64,000 nt of DNA from Branchiostoma floridae (Eukaryota; Chordata; Leptocardii; Amphioxiformes; Branchiostomatidae), in NCBI RefSeq assembly GCF_000003815.2, contig NC_049993.1:9853050-9917049 (forward strand). Direction: 5' to 3'. The translations under genes and the position numbers were made by a program. The notes below the pieces were generated by a model. The model searched no databases, was not told where the DNA came from, and worked only from the letters and a program-made list of their open reading frames with translations. Positions 42,001 through 51,527 of this stretch are shown here, in pieces; position 1 is the first letter of the stretch; every line of letters begins with the position of its first letter.

Positions 42001-43985
42001 TAGTTACCTTTTAGCATTACAACTATCCCTAGTACACCTTTATTTGTGTGGTAACCTATATCTGTTGTTTTTGAAAATAGGCTATTTAGGGATAATCCGA
42101 TATCAACTCAATAACGTTAGATGGTAGTTTCAAATTGCAACATTTTCAATACTTCTTTTGGGAAATATTGTAGTCAAGAATGTCAATTGATATCCTATTG
42201 TCCATTGACTTAATATCCCTAAATACCAAGTTTATACTACTGACAAAGGACTTTGTCCGGTCACATAAACTCTGATAAAGATGTGGTTGTAGTCTACTAC
42301 ATGTAAGTAAACCTTAAAGGGACATAATGTAAAAAAGAAAGTCACTGTTTTCAGCCATTTTTCTACATTATGAGTTGAGTCTACCTTATGACAGTGCACA
42401 GCAATATTTACAACGTATGGATACGACTTTGTTGAGCCGTGAGGATGTCTTGAAATATGTGCACTTCCCTCCGCCGCTTGAGTTGTCCGCCATTTTATCC
42501 AACTCTCCGACGAACCAAAGTGCGCCTTAGAACGCGTTCGGTGGTTCGCTCGAATCGTTACTGAAGTTTGTTGAAAGTCCCCGCGAAGCTCCGAGGATCT
42601 GCGACCGTAACGGTCGATTCGGAAATCTACGGCCGGCTTACTTCCGGTAGGCTACCCGGAAGTAAGTGAATTTGGTCGTGGCTTACTTTGGCGTTGTTAA
42701 TTAGTGCTAGAAATGTGATAGAATGACGCAGATAAGTTGGAAATAAGTTACAAATGTCAATATGACTGGAGATTTTAAAGTTCAGAACATTTGAAATTTT
42801 GGCGCCAAATTTCTACAATATGTCCCTTTAAGGAATCGTACTTACAAGGTCATTTCCCTCTGGAAGTCGTTGTGGACGTCCATGTCCCTGGCCGTGGTGC
42901 CCTTGGCAGCCTCGATGTTAGCGACCTCCACCATAGCGCCGGGCATGGGCGCGGGATCCGTGGTGACGTCCAGACGCTCCAGCCAGTCGAGGTCCTGTCG
43001 GAAGTCCGCAAGCTTCTGCTTCAGACCAGCCTGAAATTTGAAAGTATTAATGAAACACTCACCTGTGGTAAAGCAAAGTTGTCTATTATTACATATATAA
43101 TAGTTTTACCTTCTTTCTAAACAATAAGCAAGTAAAACATTGTTTTGGGCTTGTGTACATGTGCGTGTGTGTGAGAGTGCGAGAGATTGTGTGTGACTGT
43201 GTGTTTGTTGTTTGAATCTTTCATGAAAGTTTAAATCGACCTGCAGGCCACTTTTCATTGAGTCCATGAGGGAAGAGGCAAGGGTCAGTGTATGTGTGTG
43301 TGAGAGAGTGTGTGTGTCTGTGTGTCACTGAATATGCGTGTGTGCATGTCTGTGTGTGTACCTGAGTGAGCGGCTGAAGCATATAAATCAATATTGTTGC
43401 TAACCAGGGTAATATTGTTTACTAACTTGGTTAATGATTTTGCTAACCAGGCTTATGTTAACCAGTTAACCATGTTAATGATGTTGTTAAGGTTGTTGCT
43501 AATCAGGTTAATGGTTTTGCTAACTAGGTTAATGTTGTTAACGTTAACTCACCACATCGTTGATGGGTTTTCTCTCCCCTGAGAGCTCTATGTTAAGACC
43601 AGGTTTCAGGAGTCCCGACTTGTACGCCTCCATCAACTGAAACAACGCAAAGGTGGCATCCATTGGCATAAAATATATGTTGTAACAATGCTGAAATTGT
43701 GATCGCATGGAAACGTGTTGAACTTGGTTACTTTTTATGCGTCCAAACAAACTCACGTGTGATGCAAGCTCCCACATGTGTGCTGCCCCCCTCCCCATTC
43801 ATGGTTTGGCGAGCCACTTTTTAAAAATCTGACAGGGATTTTACCAAGTAAAACCACGTGATATTGACTGCATACTGTTATTCACGAAATCTATCATATA
43901 TCCATTTCCTTACCTCCTTGTCGGAGTCGTCAGACCCCGAAAAACTTTCCACGCTTTCCGCATCCGAATCTACGGCGGCAGCCAT
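39070..43985 (-). CDS. EBNA1BP2: EBNA1BP2 (EBP2), ribosome biogenesis factor, 8 exons
   Basis: EBP2 is a nucleolar protein required for processing 27S pre-rRNA and building the 60S subunit. Exons in transcript order: 43914-43985, 43553-43636, 42846-43030, 41535-41658, 40905-41070, 40408-40483, 39721-39853, 39070-39141; phases agree and give 303 residues, against 306 in human. Landmarks: acidic start MAAAVDSDAESVESFSGSDD, GLLKPGLNIEL, DWLERLDVT, REMTFYRQAQAAV, RPEDYFAEMAKSD, a basic coiled stretch RKYGKQVQQEVLLKRQREKK, KKFGFGGQKKRSKWNT and the tail KGGKRR. The start is the only ATG that gives the acidic family N-terminus. It runs head to head with FAM120B. Confidence 0.95.
39463..39680. mobile_element. 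TTCGCGG-type MITE in EBNA1BP2 intron 7
   Basis: TACTGTAAAATTTAATACAG opens and TTAAATGCATTTACAGTA closes the element, with the usual TTCGCGGTGG and CCGCGAA blocks. It ends about 40 bp from the exon 7 donor. Confidence 0.75.
40199..40365. mobile_element. GAAGCCAGTTAATTGC-type MITE, longer copy
   Basis: TACTGTTGAAGCCAGTTAAT is mirrored by ATTAAGCGGCTTCTACTGTA. Same ends as the 64-bp element at 17450. Confidence 0.6.
42030..42265. mobile_element. GCTAGTTCACC-type MITE, old copy
   Basis: ACACCTTTATTTGTGTGGTA, GGCTATTTAGGGATAA and AATATCCCTAAATACC keep the family order, but the ends are worn. Confidence 0.5.
42318..42827. mobile_element. TTAA-flanked MITE (piggyBac-like), copy 2
   Basis: AGGGACATAATGTA and TACAATATGTCCCT ends, TTAA on both sides (42314-42317 and 42828-42831). 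Differs from copy 1 mainly by an extra palindromic segment at 42637-42667 (CTTACTTCCGG...CCGGAAGTAAG). It ends less than 20 bp from the EBNA1BP2 exon 3 donor. Confidence 0.75.
43150..43545. repeat. TG-rich tract and degenerate minisatellite
   Basis: 43150-43370 is rich in GTGTGTGAGAG. From 43395 to 43545 a unit like TTGCTAACCAGGTTAATG is repeated about seven times, touching the donor of EBNA1BP2 exon 2. A 62-codon Leu-rich open frame there is a translation of the repeat. Confidence 0.65.
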
Positions 43986-44591
43986 TTTAAGATTGCTTAG
44001 TGGTACAAAAGCGCCACTTAGCGATTTAAATCAAGCTTGCATTGCTAAATTATGCACAGCATTGGAGCGCCCCCTATTGATATCTGTAATAAGTGCAGGG
44101 TCAATGTCCGAGTCAGACATGTGAGTTCGCATCGCATCGTTCCCATTCTTTCTGTCTTTCTTTCCAGATCTCTGTTTAGGATAAATACGTCCGGCTGCGA
44201 AACTCTTACTATATATGTATTACCTGCTTTTTTAAACAACACTAGTTCAATTGTCTTGCTGGAACCTGAATGAACGGATAAAAAGAATGTAACGTTATAG
44301 ATTGGGAGGGGGAGGGGCCAGTCTGTTTAAACGTTGATAGTGTACGAAATATCATAACAAAAGGCATTCTTTTTTTTTTTGACAACAGACTGTTATGCCC
44401 TGGTGGAACAGGTTACCAGGAATAAGTATATGGAACATCACCCCGTCTTGTACAACTATAAATCATTGGGCACCCAACACAAACCCAACATGGCAGTTTG
44501 TTGAAGGAGACTCCTACCCAAGCCACAGCGGACTTAGTATAACTATAAGCAACCTAAATATTCTGCTCTAATCTACTCTATTCAAGACACC
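43986..44591. promoter_or_regulatory. Divergent promoter region, EBNA1BP2 / FAM120B
   Basis: The two start codons are 606 bp apart on opposite strands. A YY1-like AAAATGGCTGCC overlaps the EBNA1BP2 start. No TATA box or other clear motif was noticed, and no gene is seen in between. Confidence 0.45.
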
Positions 44592-47500
44592 ATGGGAGTC
44601 AAGGGACTGCAAACGTATGTAGAGAAGAACTGTCCCCATGCCTGTGAAAAGGTCGATCTTAGAAGACTTGCACAGGACTACCGAGAAAATCACGGGAAAA
44701 CGCCTGTGCTTGTTGTGGATGGCCTGAGCTGTGTACGGGACCACTTCTACCATGGTGGTCTCCCCTGGGTGTACGGTGGACAGTGGCAGGAGTTCCTAAC
44801 CTCGCTGCAAAACTTTGTACAGGACTTCCAATCAGCTGGGATCGAAGTTGTGTTCATCTTCGACGGCGTTGTTGAGAAATCGAAGCGACCTGTGTGGATC
44901 TCCCGAAGGAAAAGTGAGCTTAAGACAGTGAAGAAAATCTTCCAGCACATCAGAACAACCAAGAGGGAGCCAAATCGGAGACTTCTTTGCCTTCCACCAG
45001 GTACGGGGATGTTTGCTGGGCTCGGACTCAAGAGTCTTGGTATCCGTGTCTACCACTCTTTGGTCGAGGCTGATCGAGAGATTGCAGAGTTCGCTGTCTC
45101 CGAAGACTGTTTCGGAATCCTGAGCCAAGACAGCGACTTTCTGATCTACGACATGGGTGCTGCGTCTTATTTCTCTGCTCAAAGTCTCAAGAGGCGGAAA
45201 GGTGGCTTTACAACTGTGAGGTACCGTGCTGATGAGCTCTGCGATCACCTTGGCCTCGAGCGTTCCGACCTCCCTCTTCTCTCATGCTTGCTTGGCAATG
45301 ACGTCATTCCACACACCAAGCTGGAAAACTTTCATTCTAGAGCAGCACGAGGTTCACAGCTCATTCCAGCTCTCGCCAAATTTATAAATGACCTGCCTCC
45401 GGACATCACAGTTCCCGACATTGCTCGTAGAGTTTTCTCTTCTCCAGGTAATATACAGCAGTTCGTACAGGGTATGCTGTCCTACGTTTTGCCTGGCCAA
45501 ACTACAAAATGGCCCATGCCTGTGTCAATGTTGACTAATGTAGTGCCATCACTTCAAGAAGCACCATCAAATGAAGAAAAAGGCAAGACTACCAAGGGAC
45601 ACAGTCCTGTCAGACATGTGAAACCTGATATCGATGCCGAAATTCTTCGAGAAGCCAAACGAAGACACCAGAATACAGAGAACATTAAAGGTACATGAGA
45701 CAAAACAGTTTTCATTGGTCAATGTCATCAGATTTTCATTGAGTCATGGATATGTCTTCAATTCTGATTGGTCATTTGATTAATTATATGTCCTCATTTC
45801 TGATTGGTCATTAACTGTTCTCTGTTCTGATTGGTCAAAACTACCAAATGCTGGCATATGTTCTCAATTCTGATTGGTTATCACATTTACCCCGGTATCC
45901 TGTTGCTTTAATTTTTTCACCTTCAGCAATCTATGAGATCCTGACAGTGGCAGAGGGAGACAGTGGAGTTTACCTGGAGGAGGAAGACAGTGGCATCCCT
46001 CCCGCCTCCATATTCTACAAGTCCATTAGGGAGAAGCTACACGGGGTCCTGTACGGGGTGGGGGTGCGACCGTTAGATGGAACAGCCCCAGGAGTTGACC
46101 AGTGCAGCAGGCAACTGTCGAGGCTTACGATTGGTGAAGAAGAGATTGTTGTTGGACGTAACGCTGCCAAGGATTGGTCGGCCCACCCTGGCGCTACGCT
46201 GAAAGAACCCGACATCATCCTGGCTAAACCTCTGGATATGCCAGGTAAAAATAATGTCTTTTTACTTATTATTTTATTGGTTTGGCTCAGTTCAACAGTC
46301 ACAGCGAGGGCTGCCCAACTAGCCAGTCGGCTAGCCCTGCTGACAGAGACAAAGACACATGACATGAGGGTGTTTTAGATTGGGGGAATTAGACAGTGGC
46401 AGTCTTGGTTACGGTTTAGGCATAGGGAGCGGGCTCTGATGTGTGCCAACAGACAGAAAAATTATTTATTTCATTCAAATTCTATCACCTACATGCACAT
46501 GACCGAGGGACTACTAGTAACACGTATCTTTATAGGACAGAAGCTGCTGAGAATAGGATCTGTCCTTAGTGCTGAATGTGCCTCCAACATTGTTGCTGTT
46601 GTTGTCTGTCTAGAAGACAATGGTAGGCAGACAGTTATTACCGTCTGCCTGGCCTGCACGTGACTTTTTAAGGTGAAGGAGGGATGTGCACGTCCTTCTC
46701 CACCCTCTCGTCTACTGGTGCACTAAGTTTCACAGAGACAGAATTGCATACCACTTGTAACTTGTAAGACTGCCCCAGCAGATTCAGGCTTGTTATTTGG
46801 CATTTCTGTCTCCTAGGAGGACTTCTGACAAGGGGTTCCTCGTACCCCTGACTCGTGTATGGCAGGTGCATCATGCCCGAACATGCCCCTAAGACCTACC
46901 ACTGCCGCAAAGGCCTGTCACTGCAACTAGCTGCAGCTAGGTACTTCAGCTAGGTACATACATGTGTATCTATCCACCATCATTTCATTCATTTTCCTAT
47001 ATGTTAAAACACACCATGCACATTATGCACTCTTAAGCCATGAACATGTAACGCAGTTAGTTAATGCAGTGTCTTTCAGAAGTGCAATGCATCTGTTGTT
47101 CCCTAGGGGGCACTCCTACACTGGAGGAGCTGTGGTTTGGCCCGGGTGTGAGGAATGTCGCTCTGCGATGGAGGGCCTTCATGTCCGGCATGTCCTGCTC
47201 TATACCAACAGACAGACAAAAGACCATCCCTAGGAACCTCAAGGTACGTTAAGTGTGTTTTGTCCAAGTGTTACAAAGTTTACTTATTCTTTAAACAAAA
47301 GGTATTACAAGAAATTTTAAGGTAAAGGTTCTATAGTCTTTTTGAGACCGTAAGGGCAGTGGGCTGTTATTCACTGTGTCTTGGGTACAGTATTGGGAGG
47401 CCGAGCCCATCCCTCTCCTTCCACAGTCTTTTATTTCCACGCTCGAAGTCAGGTACCCATTTTTACACCTGGGTGGAGGAATGTAAGGTGGAATGATCCA

Positions 47501-50227
47501 TTTGTGAAACAACTAGCCAGGAATGCCAGGAATCGAAAATGTGACTTCTCAGTGTCAGCTAATCTAGCCACTAGAGAAGACCTAGGCAGATGTAGCAGTC
47601 TTTTTTTAGACTAAAGTTAACAGGCTGGCAGCCAGACTAGATTCAAAACAGTTGTTCACATTTTATGTTTTTCCACAGGTCCTTGTAGTTGTCCTACACT
47701 ACATGGTGAGACAGAGTGTGCTGGAGGACTGGGAGGTGGATGCCTTCCTTATACAGGCTCTACTCTGCAACGACTGGTACAAAATCAGGAGAAGGAATGT
47801 AAGTCATGGTCACTTACCGCGGGTACTTTTGTATGTATGGATTGGTTTTTGTGATAGGAGAGAAAAGAAGGCTTTTACGAGTGTTTGAGGTCACAATTGA
47901 AACAAATCTATAGTACGGAAATAATACAATGAAAGGTGGAATTCATAGTGTCATGATTTGAACCCTGAACCTTGAACAGGGACATCTAGCGATGCCAACT
48001 TGGGGAACAATGGGTTCTTCATCATCACTTGGCCCTGTCCTCCATCAATGAACAATGTTCTGCTGCGATTATGTCCCTGAGTTCAGCATCCCTTTTTAAG
48101 TTGTTCATGAAGGCTGTGCCTTTTCTGCCCCTTTCCTCCCTCCCCTGTCATGTCTGTCATGATTCGGCAGACTCCTTTCCCCTCCCATGGCCGTCGGGCG
48201 ATCCATCCTGCGGTCGGGCTTGTACCTCGGGTGATACCGGATACACCGTGTTGTATTCTATACATGTATGTATGGTACATTTTCTTTCCCATTCCAACAG
48301 GTTCCGGTGTACCCGCGAGCGGTGCAGCTGGCAGCCTTATTCGTGAAGGGCCTTGCTGTTGCCATAGCGATGAACTGCGCGTGTGGCTGGCCCCTCCCCA
48401 CGGAGTCGTGCCTCCCATGGTGGTTCTTTGACGGGAAGTTTTTCCTCCATGTCTACCTCCAGGCCAGGAGTGGGACCGGCGCCTGGGATCTGTGTGGAAG
48501 AAGTGTGAGATATGGATTTCTTTTACATAATGCCAGTTCACCTTTATTGTCAGGATAACCTATGTTATTTTTTATTGTTTGATCTTTAGTGATATCAAGT
48601 TGACGGACAGTGACTTCAAATATTTTGAAACTACATTGTACTTTAAGTGACTTGTATTCCAATTTGAAACCACCTTCCGTCGACTTGATATCCCTAGATA
48701 CCCCATTTCGAAATACAACAGGACTGGTATAGGTTACCCTGTGGATACAGGTGAACCAGCGTTGCATGCATTGTTTGATATAAGATGATTAATGGAAGTA
48801 ACAAACAAATGAAAAAGTAGGGGTTATGTGAGGAATTACCATAATGGTGCCAGAAACTGCTCTTTTAGTGATAATTGACAATAATTGTGTTATGGATGGA
48901 TGTGTTATCAGATGACAGTAAATGGTTCATAAATACATGAGACTTCTTTCATATTAGTTATTTTTTTATTCTTTTACGTTATATATCATTAAGACTAGGG
49001 CTGGGTACCAGTACAGAAAATTCAGGTCTAGGTCCGGTTCAGGTCCAGAGGATCAGGTACAGGTCCGGACCTGAACCTGGACCTGATTCAGTATGTGAAA
49101 CCTTGTGAATGGACGATACTCAAAACAATGGTCCATTTTGTTACAAAGAAAGTAACCGACTCCCACTGGCGTTTTAAAATCCTACAAGGCTAACTGCATC
49201 TGTACGATTGATTGTAAAACTAGGTAGAAATGACAATAGACTCTACTCTTCTTTGCCCTTGTTATTTTCCCCGACCCAAAAACGTGTGAATGCCTGATGA
49301 TACAATCTATTCATTTTCCAAATAGGTCCAACATCCGGTCCACCAGATTTTTTCAGGTCCGTTTTTCTGGACTGGTCCAATAAGAAAAACCGGTTTTGTA
49401 CCGGTACACCGTACCGTTACCCAGCCCTAATTAAGACACTTGTTGACATGATCTACTTTCCCCAGGAGTCTAGATGGCAGCTGTTCCAGCTACTGAAGGG
49501 ATGTGTGTCATGTGGGCAGCCGAGGGAGATCAGGATACAATCTGGTGAAACAAACGATAGCTTCCAGTCACAAGGTTCAACAACTTTTCATCAATCAGGT
49601 AACAAAGCACAAAATCGGGCTAGTACACCACAGGAACAGTCCACTAGGCCTGTGTCTGTGGAATCATTTGAGTCTGGGAGGCAGTCTGGCAAAACACATC
49701 ATCACAGCCAATCACAAACTCCAACAGGTTATCAACAATCAGGTAACAGAACACAAAAGTGGGCTAATAGACCACAGGAAGAGTCCACTAGGCCAGTGTC
49801 TGTGGGAACATTTGACTGTGTGTCTAGTTATGGAGGATCATTTGAGTTTTGGAGGCAATCTGGCAAAATGCATCAACGCAGCCAGCCACAAACTCCAATA
49901 ACTTTTCAACATCCTGGTAATAGAAGTTCACAGAAACAGGCTACCAGGCCTGTGTCTAAGGGAACATTTGACTGTGTGTCTAGTTATGGAGGATCAGGTG
50001 AGCCTGGAAAGCAATCTGAAGGAACAAACCATTGTAGCCAATCAGCAGGCTTTCAACAGTCAGGTAACAGAACAAAGCAGTATCTTTCTAAATCTAAGGA
50101 AACATTTGATGGGGATGCCAAACCAAAGGACTTGTCATCAGAGCAAGGCATGAAGAAGAAGAAGCATAACAGAAGAAGGAAGAAAGGGAATGAAGCCATT
50201 GCCAAACCATCTTTAGAAACAGTCTAG
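44592..50227 (+). CDS. FAM120B: FAM120-family protein (FAM120B-like), 6 exons
   Basis: The vertebrate FAM120 family (FAM120A/B/C) has an inactive-or-uncertain XPG/asteroid-type nuclease fold; FAM120B is known as a PPAR-gamma coactivator and FAM120A as an RNA-binding scaffold. Exons: 44592-45690, 45927-46244, 47107-47243, 47679-47798, 48301-48504, 49466-50227; 879 residues, human FAM120B about 910. The start MGVKGLQTYVEKNCPHACEK is the canonical XPG-N beginning. Acidic residues match FEN1 metal ligands: D43, D91, E159, D161, D180, D182, D237 (in VVDGL, FIFDG, VEADRE, SQDSDF, GNDVIP). The conserved family C-terminal blocks follow (PPASIFYKSIREKLHGVLYG; AVQLAALFVKGL; WWFFDGKFF). The last exon carries a Ser/Gln/Gly repeat tail and a basic end (KKKKHNRRRKK). 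The N-terminus resembles FAM120B more than FAM120A; it may be pro-orthologous to all. Confidence 0.88.
45700..45885. repeat. Tandem inverted-CCAAT repeat, FAM120B intron 1
   Basis: TTCTGATTGGTCA-like units occur five times (near 45713, 45768, 45803, 45830, 45873), about 35 bp apart. Each has ATTGG, the inverted CCAAT box bound by NF-Y. This is nearly the whole first intron; it could be an intronic enhancer or a plain minisatellite. Confidence 0.6.
46245..47106. other. FAM120B intron 2, repeat-like sequence only
   Basis: Holds AGGGCTGCCCAACTAGCC (shared with 30609), GATCTGTCCTTAGTGCTGAA (the minisatellite motif) and short direct repeats of CAGCTAGG near 46930. No exon or gene is seen. Confidence 0.4.
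47360..47600 (-). mobile_element. Possible SINE fragment, FAM120B intron 3
   Basis: Reading CAGGTACCCATTTTTACACC, GTGGAGGAATG and CCAGGAATCGAAAATG recalls the body and B box of a tRNA-derived SINE on the minus strand; a similar AAGTCAGGTACCTATTTACAC is at 37136. The A box was not found. Confidence 0.3.
48528..48765. mobile_element. GCTAGTTCACC-type MITE, FAM120B intron 5
   Basis: ATAATGCCAGTTCACCTTTA and GGTGAACCAGCGTTGC are the ends, with the inner ATATCAAGTTGACGGACAG and CCGTCGACTTGATATCC pair. It begins 24 bp after the exon 5 donor. Confidence 0.7.
48996..49429. mobile_element. hAT-type MITE with 8-bp target duplication, copy 1
   Basis: The ends TAGGGCTGGGTACC and GTTACCCAGCCCTA are inverted repeats, and the flanks are identical 8-mers ATTAAGAC (48988-48995 and 49430-49437), the hallmark of hAT transposition. 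It is 434 bp long, rich in CAGGTCC/GGACCTG, and non-coding. It ends just 36 bp before FAM120B exon 6. Confidence 0.85.
49541..50090 (+). repeat. Four tandem repeats coding the FAM120B tail
   Basis: Units of about 50-58 residues start near 49541, 49685, 49859 and 50014. Shared order: SGKTHHHSQ, then QQSGNRTQK, then STRPVSVGTFDCVSSYGGS. Units 2 and 3 are most alike. No known domain is recognised; the composition (Ser, Gln, Gly, Thr) suggests a disordered region. Confidence 0.75.
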
Positions 50228-50342
50228 TAGTGAAAACTGCCCAAGACTGCCCAACCTGGAAGGGCTCATAAAATCTGGTCTATCATTTGACAGTCACTCA
50301 TACCGACAGGATTCTTAGTGCCTGTGTCAATGGAAAAATTAT

Positions 50343-50463
50343 CTAAGAGACCATCAAAAAGTGGTCACAATGGCCATGTACACCAGTACAGGTTTGACTC
50401 GGTATATCAATGGCCAGGTGATGCTTATGTAGAGGTGGTCACTGGTACAGGTTTGAATGTACA
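50343..50463. mobile_element. Partial TACAGTCAAACC-type MITE in the FAM120B 3' region
   Basis: AAAAAGTGGTCACAATGG, AGTACAGGTTTGACT and GGTCACTGGTACAGG match the interior and end of the element at 14099. It lies about 115 bp after the FAM120B stop, so it may be in the 3' UTR. Confidence 0.45.
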
Positions 50464-50469
50464 CACAGT

Positions 50470-51275
50470 TACAAAGACCATGGAACCAACACAGTATTTT
50501 GAACCACACTTTATTGTGTCGTACAGTATATGCAACGCACATGCAGCATATATACATTCACTGAGTGTATGGCTAAAAGACTATAAAATGGCATTAATTC
50601 TGTTGTTTGCAGAATGGTAATAATGCAATATAAATCTGCAATATCGATACATGAATTGTTTCTTGTGCAAAATGCCATGATTGTTCGGTTCGGTTCTGAG
50701 TGCAATATAACAACTCGACTACAGTAAGATGTGTTAGCTTGATTGGCACTTGCCATCTTGATGATAAAATTGTGGATTTTTATGTACATTTAAGAATGTC
50801 TAAAGGCACCTGACTTCCACCTAAATCATAGCAGCCTATACAGTTTCACATAAACTCAAGTATCATTTTCTTCCAAGGAAAGTACTGACATTGTAGATTC
50901 CCAAGAAACATACTGAGTCTGGTATTACAATTTGCTTGATTTCCATTTTCCACCACCAAAATATTCTGACGAGTTTTACATAGTTTTTGGATCAATTTTG
51001 ACATTGAAATACGAACTACATGACTTTTGTATCTTTCAGTAAGATAACAAAAAGTTGAGAAGATTACAAAACAGTTCACAGCTGCGTGAGTCATTTGATT
51101 CTCCACTTCATCATTTGTATAATTATACACATGTAGTATAAATACATACATTTTTAAGTACTTTGGCATCCATTTAAAAGAATTCTTGTCTGTCATGTCC
51201 CTGCATAATTTCTACTGTACTATTAGTTGTGTTACAAAGCTAGATCTAGTCTGATTGTATCAACCGTCTATACTG
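50470..51275. other. Region between FAM120B and CFAP144, no gene seen
   Basis: AT-rich, open frames up to 116 codons without recognisable features. ACTTTATTGT near 50510 gives AATAAA on the minus strand and could end a long CFAP144 transcript. Probably the overlapping or adjacent 3' UTRs of the two convergent genes. Confidence 0.35.
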
Positions 51276-51504
51276 TAATGCTAGTTCACCTTTATCCATG
51301 GGGTTAAACCAGTATAGCAATAGCCATTGTTTTTGAAAATATCAAGTCGACAGACAGTTGTTGGAAATATAATGTTCTGATGTTTGAAAATATTGCAGTT
51401 TCTTATAGAAACAGACATAGGTTCCCCCCAATAATTGAAAATACTGCAGTTTGATATAACGACGGATACAGGCTACCCCACTGATAAAGATGCACTAGCG
51501 TTAC
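51276..51504. mobile_element. GCTAGTTCACC-type MITE next to the CFAP144 stop
   Basis: GTAATGCTAGTTCACCTTTA and GATGCACTAGCGTTAC are the ends. It lies 24 bp beyond the CFAP144 stop codon and is therefore likely inside its 3' UTR. Confidence 0.65.
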
Positions 51505-51527
51505 AAAGCTAGTCAGACTGTCCTTCT

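Noticed and set aside
48083..48541. 152-codon minus-strand open frame
   Set aside because: Antisense to FAM120B exon 5 and intron, no similarity recognised.
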